Of a stretch of DNA of 64,000 bases, positions 48,115-55,792 are shown one piece after another. Positions within the stretch are counted from its first letter, which is position 1. Every line of letters starts with the position of its first letter. A model generated the notes under the pieces. That model searched no databases. It was not told the DNA's origin and worked only from the letters and a program-made list of their open reading frames with translations. Made by a program: the position numbers and the translations under genes. Source of the DNA: Anaerolineales bacterium (GTDB lineage Bacteria > Chloroflexota > Anaerolineae > Anaerolineales > Villigracilaceae); the NCBI GenBank assembly GCA_023382595.1, contig JAHDWB010000001.1:744001-808000 (forward strand), read 5' to 3'.

Positions 48115-48819
48115 ATGAAAGAAGCGAAAAAATCCTTCTGGGAAGGCGTCCGCGCTGAAATTCCATTACTGATCGGCGTATTTCCCTTCGGCATGATCTA
48201 CGGCGCGCTGGCATTGAACGCCGGTCTCTCCGCGTTTGCGTCACAAATGATGTCATCCATCGTCTTTGCCGGGTCGGCGCAATTTGTCACCGCGCAACTG
48301 GTCAAGGACGCCGCACCTGGCTTTGTCATCATCCTGACGATTGCCGTCGTCAACTTACGCCACATGCTATACAGCGCATCCCTTGCTCCGTATCTGAAGC
48401 ATCTTTCCTTGAAATGGAAATTTCTGCTCTCCTACCTTCTCACGGATGAGGCATATGCGCCCAGCATCCTCCAATACGAAAAAGAAGGCGTAAAACCGTT
48501 CAGTCACTGGTTCCTGCTCGGTGCAGGGATTTCACTCTGGCTCACGTGGCAGGTCAGCACAGCGTTGGGTATTTTCCTTGGCACGGAAATGCCCGATGAC
48601 ATCCCGCTCGATTTTGCACTCCCCCTCACCTTTATTGCAATGGTCGTCCCCATTTTGAAAAAACGCCCGATGGTTGCCGCCGCGGTCAGCGCGGGAGTCA
48701 CAGCGTTGCTGGCATACAATCTGCCGTTCAAACTCGGCTTGATCCTTGCCGCCCTGGTCGGCATTCTCGTCGGTACGGTATTGGAAAATAAAAAAGATTC
48801 AAGTGAGGCAATCGAATGA
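48115..48819 (+). CDS. azlC: AzlC-type branched-chain amino acid exporter large subunit
   Basis: 234 residues, about seven membrane helices. AEIPLLIGVFPFGMIYGALAL, FAGSAQFVTAQLVKDAAPG and NLRHMLYSASLAPYLK are signatures of the AzlC/YgaZ family, which with AzlD/YgaH exports branched-chain amino acids. Its end overlaps azlD by four bases. Confidence 0.95.
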   Translation: MKEAKKSFWEGVRAEIPLLIGVFPFGMIYGALALNAGLSAFASQMMSSIVFAGSAQFVTAQLVKDAAPGFVIILTIAVVNLRHMLYSASLAPYLKHLSLKWKFLLSYLLTDEAYAPSILQYEKEGVKPFSHWFLLGAGISLWLTWQVSTALGIFLGTEMPDDIPLDFALPLTFIAMVVPILKKRPMVAAAVSAGVTALLAYNLPFKLGLILAALVGILVGTVLENKKDSSEAIE

Positions 48820-49133
48820 ACATCTGGCTGGTTATGCTGATCGGCGGTGTGATCACCTTTGGGATTCGGTTCTCGCTCATTTATTTGTTTGGCAGGCTTG
48901 AGGTCCCGGAAACGATGCGCAAGGCATTACACTACGTCCCACCGGCAGTGCTGTCCGCCATCATCTTTCCCGAGTTACTTATCCCCGGCGGTGCGTTCGA
49001 TTTTTCATTTGAAAATACCCGCCTGCTCGCTGGCGTCATTGCCATCATCACCGCGTGGGTATCACGCAATACGCTCCTCACCATTCTTGTCGGGATGGCA
49101 TCGCTGCTAATTCTTGGCTGGATAACCGTTTAG
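48816..49133 (+). CDS. azlD: AzlD-type branched-chain amino acid exporter small subunit
   Basis: 105 residues, four helices: GVITFGIRFSLIYLFGRLEVPETMRKALHYVPPAVLSAI is the AzlD/YgaH signature. ATGA overlap with azlC shows the pair is co-translated. It converges with the GGDEF gene, overlapping its last bases by four, with no room for a terminator. Confidence 0.95.
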   Translation: MNIWLVMLIGGVITFGIRFSLIYLFGRLEVPETMRKALHYVPPAVLSAIIFPELLIPGGAFDFSFENTRLLAGVIAIITAWVSRNTLLTILVGMASLLILGWITV

Positions 49134-50029
49134 ATGTACACCAAAAAGACCTGATTTCCCCCCGCACCTTTTGCACGCGATACTGCCTGACGCGCCTGCT
49201 GTATGACCGGCTCGACCTCAGTGGATGTGCTGATGCGCGCTACGGATGCGATCCCTGCGCTGATCTTCACATTGAGCGGCGCCTCGTTCGGGACCTCGAT
49301 CCTGGTTCCGCGTACCCCGGCAATGATCCTGTCTGAAATCTTCTCCGCATCCGCGCCGATCACGCCGGGCAGCGCGATCATGAACTCATCTCCCGTCCAA
49401 CGACCGATGCAGTCATACGGACGGCTTTTCTCGCGGATCGCCTGCGCGACGATCTTCAACACATCATCGCCCGCATCCCCACCAAATGTATCGTTGATGA
49501 CCTTGAAATTATCAACATCCAGCGCGATCAAACTCAACGGCAGAGATGCACGCCGCGACCGCTCCAACTCCCCTGCCGCCTGACGTAAAAAAGCGGCTCG
49601 GTTCATAAAACCCGTCAGACTATCAAAAATTGCCTGGTTTTCCAACTGCTCGCGTGCTACAGCAAGTTTGCTCGTCAGAGAGATGATCCGCTCGGCAACC
49701 GCCACACGGTTCTTTAGATCGGCAGCCTTGAATGGTCTCTGAATGGTATCGTCCGCGCCGGACGGGATGGATTCGTCCTGATCTTTGGCTATGGTCAGGA
49801 GTACATACACCGCCTGGGACAGGCTCGAGGCGCGTAATCGTTGAATGAATTGTGCGCTGCGGAGGTCGCTTGTATCCCAGTTCGCAATCAAAAAAAGCCC
49901 TTCCCCCGACTGCATATATTCCCATGCTTCTGCGCCCGTGGAAACGGAAATGACAGTATGTTTCCCACTCAATGCCTGCTGAATGAGCGAACGTTCCTTG
50001 GAATCGTTTTCCAACACCAGTATGTTCAT
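49130..50029 (-). CDS. Receiver-GGDEF protein (probable diguanylate cyclase)
   Basis: 299 residues. Residues 1-115 look like a response-regulator receiver (MNILVLENDSKERSLIQQ; NWDTSD near residue 52; QRPFKAADL). The usual lysine of the K-P-F loop is Arg here, so phosphorylation control may be altered. Residues ~135-299 form a GGDEF domain: FDSLTGFMNRAAFL, ALDVDNFKVINDTFGGDAGDDVL and GRWTGDEFMIA, a T-G-D-E-F version of the active-site loop that should still bind metal and GTP. It would make cyclic di-GMP. Confidence 0.85.
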   Translation of the reverse strand: MNILVLENDSKERSLIQQALSGKHTVISVSTGAEAWEYMQSGEGLFLIANWDTSDLRSAQFIQRLRASSLSQAVYVLLTIAKDQDESIPSGADDTIQRPFKAADLKNRVAVAERIISLTSKLAVAREQLENQAIFDSLTGFMNRAAFLRQAAGELERSRRASLPLSLIALDVDNFKVINDTFGGDAGDDVLKIVAQAIREKSRPYDCIGRWTGDEFMIALPGVIGADAEKISDRIIAGVRGTRIEVPNEAPLNVKISAGIASVARISTSTEVEPVIQQARQAVSRAKGAGGNQVFLVYI

Positions 50030-50113
50030 GAACTCACCTATGCTCCAATTATAGCAGGTCTACCAGCGGGCATAGGATGGCGTTTCTTAACGGTTTTAAC
50101 GACTCAAACCGCG

Positions 50114-50142
50114 TTGACAATTGCTCCTTCTCATAGTAAGAT
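50114..50142 (+). promoter_or_regulatory. Sigma-70-like promoter of the tRNA gene
   Basis: TTGACA (50114-50119), 17-base spacer, TAAGAT (50137-50142); the tRNA begins 19 bases after the -10 box. Confidence 0.75.
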
Positions 50143-50160
50143 TTGCCCCGCTTTGACCAC

Positions 50161-50232
50161 GCCGAGGTAGCTCAGTGGCAGAGCAGGGGACTCATAAGCC
50201 CTTGGTCGGGAGTTCAAATCTCCCCCTCGGCA
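50161..50232 (+). tRNA. tRNA-Met (anticodon CAT)
   Basis: Cloverleaf of 72 bases: acceptor GCCGAGG / CCTCGGC, D arm GCTC-AGTGGCA-GAGC, anticodon loop CTCATAA, variable TGGTC, T arm GGGAG-TTCAAAT-CTCCC, discriminator A. CCA is not encoded. The first pair is G-C, so it is not the initiator. The last anticodon-stem pair (A-G) is a mismatch. The CAT anticodon could alternatively be lysidine-modified to read ATA (Ile2). Confidence 0.93.
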
Positions 50233-50330
50233 CACCGTTTCCTAGTGAAACACTCTTCTTATGTATGGTGATCTCTACAGGTCACCATATGTGATTTAAG
50301 AGTGGATTTATAATCTTATTCCAAGTCATA

Positions 50331-50366
50331 AAAAAAGAAGGTTGAGAAATTCTCAACCTTCTAACT
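50331..50366 (-). terminator. Rho-independent terminator of the aminopeptidase gene
   Basis: AGAAGGTTGAG and CTCAACCTTCT pair around a short AT loop; on the minus strand a run of seven Ts follows. The 50233-50330 stretch holds only a second small hairpin (ATGGTGA / TCACCAT) after the tRNA. Confidence 0.85.
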
Positions 50367-50380
50367 TTAAAACCTGCAAT

Positions 50381-51505
50381 TTATTTCCCAAACACGAACT
50401 GACCGTTCTTATAGAACAGTTCGCCGTCCACAAGAATCTCCGAGTCGGTGCGCATGTCACAGATCATGTCCCAGTGGATGGAGCTCTTATTCTTGGAACC
50501 AGTTTCCGGGTAGCCTGCGCCGAGTGCCATATGGAACGAGCCGCCGATCTTCTCATCGAACAGGATATTGCCCGTAAACTGCTGGATGTCGAAATTCGTC
50601 CCGATCGCGAATTCGCCGAGGAAGCGCGATCCTTCGTCGCTTTCGAGGGTCTTGAGCAGGAAATCCTGATTCTTATCGGCTTTGGCGGAGGTGACCCGCC
50701 CGTTCGAGAAGGTCAACTCCGCGCCTTCCACACTCGTGCCGCCGTAGTTGGCGGGATACGTGAACTTCACCCAGCCGTTGACCGAATCTTCGACGGGACC
50801 CGTATAGATCTCTCCATCGGGCATATTGTGCACGCCATGTGAGTTCATGAACGTGCGCCCCTTGACCGAGAGCGTCAGGTCCACGTTCGGTCCGCGCAGA
50901 ACAACCTGATTTTTGCCCTTCATGAAATCCACCGCTGACTGTTGTTTCTGCCTGACTTCGTTCCAGAATTTGATCGGGTCCTCTTCATTGGCATGGACGG
51001 CGCCAAACACGAAGTCTTCATACTCCTTCAGGCTCATATTCGCGTCCTGGGCATAGCCTTCGGTGGGAAAGAGCGTCGTCACCCATTTGAAGGAATCATC
51101 CGCACCGCGCCGGAACTGCGCTTCGGTAATGACCGAGGTCGCCTTACTGCGCCGCTGGATCTTGGCGGGGTCGATGTTGCTCGTGCCTTTGGTGTTCGTC
51201 GCCGAATGAATACGGACGCGTCCTTCAAATTGCTCATACGCCAATTTGTAAAAGGTCGGCACAAAATCCAGTTGCGCATCGCTGGCGTAGGTCAGATACA
51301 TTTCATCCTGGCTAAAGGGCATCGTACCGGGCAGCGCCATCATCAAATGCGGATGCCCGCCCTTCTCCAGAATTTGGATGTACAATTCGCGCAGCAGAGG
51401 TTCGGCGGCGGTCGTCCCTTCGAGCAGGATGCGGTCACCGGATTTCACACGGGTGGAATGCTCCACCAAAATTTTTGCATACTTTTGAACACGAAGATCA
51501 GCCAA
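50381..51505 (-). CDS. M29-family aminopeptidase (AmpS/PepS/AmpT type)
   Basis: TTG start at 51505 supported by AGGAG seven bases upstream. 374 residues. M29 features: VKSGDRILLEGTTAAEPLLRELY, MNSHGVHNMPDGEIYTGPVEDSVNGW with the metal ligand Glu, GTNFDIQQFTGNILFDEKIGGSFHMALGAGYP and SSIHWDMICDM with the His-x-Asp. Cytoplasmic two-metal aminopeptidase that trims peptides. Followed by its own terminator. Confidence 0.92.
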   Translation of the reverse strand: MADLRVQKYAKILVEHSTRVKSGDRILLEGTTAAEPLLRELYIQILEKGGHPHLMMALPGTMPFSQDEMYLTYASDAQLDFVPTFYKLAYEQFEGRVRIHSATNTKGTSNIDPAKIQRRSKATSVITEAQFRRGADDSFKWVTTLFPTEGYAQDANMSLKEYEDFVFGAVHANEEDPIKFWNEVRQKQQSAVDFMKGKNQVVLRGPNVDLTLSVKGRTFMNSHGVHNMPDGEIYTGPVEDSVNGWVKFTYPANYGGTSVEGAELTFSNGRVTSAKADKNQDFLLKTLESDEGSRFLGEFAIGTNFDIQQFTGNILFDEKIGGSFHMALGAGYPETGSKNKSSIHWDMICDMRTDSEILVDGELFYKNGQFVFGK

Positions 51506-51664
51506 TGGAATTCTCCTACATGGAATGGAAAGATTATATCACCTTCATTTAAGCTATTCCACGATGGGGATGTGTGACGGACGAAAAAAGTAACTTTTGT
51601 CACGTGAAATTTGGGGAAAATTGGATATGATAGGTTGACATTGGTTTAATTGTAAGGAGCAAGC

Positions 51665-52933
51665 ATGATCCCCATTTCCACAAAACCGACCACAGCCTGG
51701 GCAGAAGTGGATGAAAACGGACGCCTCATCCTGCCGCCCGAAGTTGCCCGCCATTACGGGCTGACTCCCGGCTCCAAGGTCCGCCTCGACGAAGGGCAGA
51801 ACTTCGTCCGCATGCACCGCCCCGTCACCCATCTCACCAAAGTCTATATCGAACCGACCGTCGCCTGCAACCTCGACTGTATCACCTGCTTCCGCAACGC
51901 TTGGGAACAGCCCATCGGGCGCATGACCGAAGAGACCTTCGAGAATATCTTCAACAGTCTCAAGCAGATGGACCCGATCCCCAGCGTGTATTTCGGCGGC
52001 ATCGGCGAACCGCTCTTCCACGTCAAGACCATCGAATGGATCCGCCGCATCAAGGAACTGGGCGTCAAGGTCGAACTCATTACCAACGGCACCATCCTGA
52101 CCGAGAAAAAATCGCGCGAACTGATCGACACCGGATTGGACACGCTCTGGGTCTCGATCGACGGCGCTTCGCCTGAAAGTTACGCCGACGTGCGCATGGG
52201 CGCGGAACTGCCCAACATCATCACCAACATGAAGCGGCTGATTAAAATGCGCGCACCCGGTCACTATCCCAAGCCCGAGATCGGCGTCGCCTTTGTCGCC
52301 ATGAAGCGCAACATCGCCGACCTGCCAAAAGTGATCGAGATCGGAAAATCCATCCGCGCCAAATACTTCTCGGTCAGCAACCTCCAGCCGCCCACCGAGG
52401 AAATGCAAGCCGACCGCCTCTACACCCAGGCAACCCGCAACATCGCTTACCTCAACGCCGCCCACCTGCCGCGCATCAGCCTGCCCAAGATCGACTTCAA
52501 CGAAGATACCCGCGATGCGCTCTTCGATGTATTCAACAGCGGACTTAACGTCAGCTACGCGGGCAACAACTGGGGCGGCGCCAACGACGTATGCAACTTC
52601 GTCGAGAACGGCACCATGTCCGTGGCGTGGACGGGCGACATCAGCCCGTGCTGGCCCCTGATGCACACCCACATGAGTTACCTGCATGGCAAGCCGCGCC
52701 TCTCGAAAAAGCACATCATTGGGAATGTGAACCAGCGCCCCCTTCTGGACCTGTGGCTTGATCCCGAGTACCTGGCATATCGCGAACGCCTGCACAACTT
52801 CATCTTTGCCCCCTGCACTTTCTGCGGCGGATGCGACCTCTCCGAAACCAACGAGGAGGACTGCCTCGGCAACGACATCGCTCCCGTCTGCGGCGGATGC
52901 CTCTGGGCGCAGGGCGTCATCCAGTGCCCGTAA
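51665..52933 (+). CDS. Radical SAM/SPASM maturase for tungsten oxidoreductase, with AbrB-like N-terminus
   Basis: 422 residues. Residues ~10-52 (AWAEVDENGRLILPPEVARHYGLTPGSKVRLDE) resemble a SpoVT/AbrB swapped-hairpin domain. The radical SAM core has EPTVACNLDCITCFRNAW (Cx3Cx2C), VYFGGIGEPLFH and LWVSIDGASPES. The C-terminus has a cysteine-rich SPASM-like region (APCTFCGGCDL; EDCLGN; VCGGCLWAQG). This matches the class annotated as tungsten cofactor oxidoreductase radical SAM maturase (TIGR04317), fitting the aldehyde:ferredoxin oxidoreductase gene 0.85 kb away. The modification it makes is not established. Confidence 0.85.
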   Translation: MIPISTKPTTAWAEVDENGRLILPPEVARHYGLTPGSKVRLDEGQNFVRMHRPVTHLTKVYIEPTVACNLDCITCFRNAWEQPIGRMTEETFENIFNSLKQMDPIPSVYFGGIGEPLFHVKTIEWIRRIKELGVKVELITNGTILTEKKSRELIDTGLDTLWVSIDGASPESYADVRMGAELPNIITNMKRLIKMRAPGHYPKPEIGVAFVAMKRNIADLPKVIEIGKSIRAKYFSVSNLQPPTEEMQADRLYTQATRNIAYLNAAHLPRISLPKIDFNEDTRDALFDVFNSGLNVSYAGNNWGGANDVCNFVENGTMSVAWTGDISPCWPLMHTHMSYLHGKPRLSKKHIIGNVNQRPLLDLWLDPEYLAYRERLHNFIFAPCTFCGGCDLSETNEEDCLGNDIAPVCGGCLWAQGVIQCP

Positions 52934-52954
52934 AAAATCCTGCGGATAATATTG

Positions 52955-52986
52955 CAGCGCTGACCGAGGTCAGCGCTGTTTTTTTG
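52955..52986 (+). terminator. Rho-independent terminator
   Basis: Perfect 10-bp stem CAGCGCTGAC / GTCAGCGCTG with loop CGAG and seven Ts, 22 bases after the maturase stop. MoaD downstream must therefore have its own promoter or rely on read-through. Confidence 0.9.
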
Positions 52987-53087
52987 ATCGATTTTGACAG
53001 CGGGGGAAACCTCCCAAACGATGGGCTTGGCGTTAAAATAACTCCAGCCAAAGGAACGAGCAAATATCGAATTTTGGAGGTGCAGAA

Positions 53088-53381
53088 ATGGAAGAAATGG
53101 TCATGAAAGTCAATTTTTACGCCACATTGCGTCCAATCGTGGGGCAAAAAACAGTGGATTTGAACCTGCCGCACGGCACGACTGCCATCCAGCTGGTGCA
53201 TATGTTCGTGGATGATTATCCCGCCATGCGCAAGGAACTGCTGGATGCGGAAGGGAATTTTCTGCCGCACATGAAATTCTTCATCAACGGACGCGAAGCC
53301 GTGTACCTGCCAGACAAGTTCGATACGGTCATCCAACCTGCCGATAAGATCGATATCTTTCCCCCGGTGGGCGGCGGTTAA
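53088..53381 (+). CDS. MoaD-family ubiquitin-like sulfur carrier
   Basis: 97 residues behind TTTTGGAGG. Beta-grasp protein ending in FPPVGGG; the terminal Gly-Gly is the thiocarboxylate site used in molybdopterin synthesis. VKVNFYATLRPIVGQKTVDLNLPHGTTAIQLV is typical of the MoaD proteins linked to tungsten enzymes. No MoaE is seen here. Stop and next start overlap (TAATG). Confidence 0.9.
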   Translation: MEEMVMKVNFYATLRPIVGQKTVDLNLPHGTTAIQLVHMFVDDYPAMRKELLDAEGNFLPHMKFFINGREAVYLPDKFDTVIQPADKIDIFPPVGGG

Positions 53382-53638
53382 TGCAGACCATCGTACATGA
53401 AATGCGGGGGATCCCGTTCTTTTTGCTCAAGGAGTATCTGGAGGAAATGGGCGGGAAGGAAGTGGAAGAGAACGTCATTCAAGGCGAAGGCTGGAAGGTA
53501 CACCTTGAAAAAATGGAGCCGTTCCGTTTATTTTCGCTTTCGGTGGGACAGACCCGTTTGACTGTGGAAATGGAAGACGATGTGGTGGAAGACTTCACCG
53601 AACGTTTTCGGAAGAAGACACTGCGGGCTGGCGGGTAG
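53381..53638 (+). CDS. Small DUF1952-like protein, partner of MoaD
   Basis: 85 residues, start overlapping the MoaD stop. Sequence IVHEMRGIPFFLLKEYLEEMGGKEVEEN then WKVHLEKMEPFRLFSLSVGQTRLTVEMEDD and DFTERFRKKTLRAGG resembles DUF1952, a small domain found fused or next to MoaD in thermophiles and aldehyde oxidoreductase clusters. Probable accessory in tungstopterin assembly. No catalytic residues apparent. Confidence 0.7.
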   Translation: MQTIVHEMRGIPFFLLKEYLEEMGGKEVEENVIQGEGWKVHLEKMEPFRLFSLSVGQTRLTVEMEDDVVEDFTERFRKKTLRAGG

Positions 53639-53723
53639 GTCGGAAGGCGGTAAGCAGTTGCAGGTGTGGAAAAGGCTGGAAATGCTGAATCAGGTTTGAG
53701 ATTAAGAAAGAAGCGGCTGAATC

Positions 53724-53765
53724 AAAAAAGCGACGCGTCCTTGCGGGCACGTCGCTTTTCTTTTG
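53724..53765. terminator. Bidirectional terminator between converging tungsten genes
   Basis: Stem AAAAGCGACG / CGTCGCTTTT with A-rich left flank and T-rich right flank (CTTTTGTT), placed between the DUF1952-like gene and the converging AOR gene. The preceding 53639-53720 bases hold no gene. Confidence 0.85.
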
Positions 53766-53782
53766 TTATCCGAGTTAGAGAA

Positions 53783-55609
53783 CTAGATGATCTCCAGTTC
53801 CTTGAGTTTGGCTTCGGGCACAACACCGTTGACCCATCCGCGCTTTTCGTAATACTCTTCGAGCATCTTGTCGAGTTCGCAGACGTGACCCACCGAGCCG
53901 GGCATGGTGGAGGCTTCTTCGGTGAAACGCTTGGGCAGGGTGTCTGTGCCTTCGCCGATGCCGGCGAGGTTGTTGTAGTAGCGTTCGAGGTTGTAGATGC
54001 GTTGTCCGGTCTTCAACACGTCATCGGTGGTGAAGGGCACGCCGGTCATGGCGGAATACTGCTGGGCATATTCTTCGGCGCCCATGGCGAAGGCGGAGAA
54101 TTTGCACAGGTCCATGCTGTCGGAGAAGGCGTGGATATCCTGGAAGATCATGACCAGTTCGCCTTTGCCCTTCCATTCGAGCGGATCGACCTTGAGCGAG
54201 CCGAAGGGCATGACGCCAAGTTCGGCGGCGGGGGTGTAGGCGCGCAGGTGGCAGGCGCCGCGGTTGGAGGTGGCGTAGCCGATGCCCATGCCTTTGAGAC
54301 CGCGCGGGTCGTAGGCGGGAATGCCCTGTCCGCGGACGGTCATGGCGAGTTCGGGGTGACCGAAGTGGGCGGCGGTAGCGTTGGCGCCATCTGCCAGGAT
54401 GTTGCCAAAGCCTTCACGCTTGGCGATCATTTCAGCGGCTTTGGTCATGCCGTCGGGGTCGCCCCAGGCGAGTGTGCCGGAGCCGTTGGTGTAACCTTTT
54501 TCACTGGCTTCCATCCACACAGAGAGCGGATGCCCAACTTCGATGGCGTCGAAGCCGAAGTCATTGGCGAGGTCGATCATCTTGGCGACGAGGCGGGCAT
54601 CAGAGTTGCCGCAGTTCGCACCGACCGACCAGGCGGGTTCGTATTCCACCGATTCCATGCGCAGACCGGCATACGGACCGTCTTTGATCTCGACTTCCTT
54701 CTTGCAGGCGACGGGGCAGGCGTGACAGGTGGGGTTATCCACGAGGATGTTGGCGTTGACCCATTCACCGGCGATAGTCTCGGCACCTTCGCCGAAGGAG
54801 GTGACGGTGCTGTTCTTGCTGGGCAGCGCGCCGATGGAGTTGGTGATGTTCATCAACACGTTGGTGCCGTAGACAGAGAGTCCGCCCTTGCGCGGGCTGG
54901 TGATGTTCTCTTCCGCCATGATGTTCTTGAGGGCGCGCTCGTGCGCGGGTTTCCAAGCGTCGCGGTTTCCGGCTTTGACGATCTTCTTCTCGGCTTTGAC
55001 GACAATGGCTTTGAGCATCTTGCTGCCGCCCACACAGCCGGTTCCGCCGCGTCCGGAGGCGCGGTCGTCTTCATTGATCCAGCACGCAAATTTGACGAGG
55101 TTCTCGCCTGCGGGTCCGATGGCGATGACGGTCAGGTCTTTCTCACCGTATTTTTCCTTGAAATGTTTGATCGTGTCTTTTACGCCCTTCCCCCATACTT
55201 CCGAAGCATCCAGCAATTCGAGTTCGCCGTCATGGATGTAGGCATACGTCGGCTTGGATGCTTTGCCTTTGAAGACCAAACCATCGAAGCCGGACCAGCG
55301 CAGACGGGCGGCAGACCAGCCTCCATGGTGGGAATCCGTTACGGTTCCGGTCAGAGGCGATTTGGTCACGACCGCCATGCGTCCGCTCATATTGGCTTCG
55401 GAACCGGTGAGCGGTCCGTTCATGAAGCACAGGATATTATCGGGGGAAAGAGGATCAACTTTGGGTCCGTTATCGAAGACGTACTTGACTCCCAAGCCCC
55501 GTCCACCGATATACTTGCGGGCGTCATCTTCAGCAATGGGTTTGTATTCCACTTTGCCGGCAGAAAGATCAACCCATGCAATCTTGTTAGCGTAGCCACC
55601 TAGTTCCAT
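53783..55609 (-). CDS. Tungsten-containing aldehyde:ferredoxin oxidoreductase
   Basis: ATG 55609 with AAAGGAG upstream; the longer frame is not needed. 608 residues, full AOR length. N-terminus NKIAWVDLSAGKVEYKPI and KYIGGRGLGVKYVFD bind tungstopterin; ASGRGGTGCVGGSKMLKAI is the second family block; iron-sulfur ligands are in TCHACPVACKK and the later MDLCKF. It interconverts aldehydes and acids with ferredoxin in the cytoplasm. With the maturase, MoaD and DUF1952-like genes opposite, it forms a W-enzyme module. Confidence 0.95.
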   Translation of the reverse strand: MELGGYANKIAWVDLSAGKVEYKPIAEDDARKYIGGRGLGVKYVFDNGPKVDPLSPDNILCFMNGPLTGSEANMSGRMAVVTKSPLTGTVTDSHHGGWSAARLRWSGFDGLVFKGKASKPTYAYIHDGELELLDASEVWGKGVKDTIKHFKEKYGEKDLTVIAIGPAGENLVKFACWINEDDRASGRGGTGCVGGSKMLKAIVVKAEKKIVKAGNRDAWKPAHERALKNIMAEENITSPRKGGLSVYGTNVLMNITNSIGALPSKNSTVTSFGEGAETIAGEWVNANILVDNPTCHACPVACKKEVEIKDGPYAGLRMESVEYEPAWSVGANCGNSDARLVAKMIDLANDFGFDAIEVGHPLSVWMEASEKGYTNGSGTLAWGDPDGMTKAAEMIAKREGFGNILADGANATAAHFGHPELAMTVRGQGIPAYDPRGLKGMGIGYATSNRGACHLRAYTPAAELGVMPFGSLKVDPLEWKGKGELVMIFQDIHAFSDSMDLCKFSAFAMGAEEYAQQYSAMTGVPFTTDDVLKTGQRIYNLERYYNNLAGIGEGTDTLPKRFTEEASTMPGSVGHVCELDKMLEEYYEKRGWVNGVVPEAKLKELEII

Positions 55610-55792
55610 TGTTATCTCCTTTTTGTGAAATGGTAATAGGACGGCAAATGCCGCCCACTCTATATACAGGATAGCATTTGAAAAAAAAGAATTCAATAAT
55701 TAAGGTTTTCCTTAATTGAAATTGGTGACGTTTGTCATATCCCATCGTTTGGCGAAGTGCAATTTCCGACTGTAACGGGTATACTTTTGTCC

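Noticed and set aside
51554-52795. 413-codon minus-strand frame over the radical SAM gene
   Set aside because: Antisense shadow; the plus-strand frame has the Cx3Cx2C motif and SPASM cysteines.
53666-55603. 645-codon open frame on the plus strand
   Set aside because: It lies antisense to the AOR gene, whose protein has intact cofactor and iron-sulfur motifs; the plus-strand product is His/Gly/Phe-rich with no family features.
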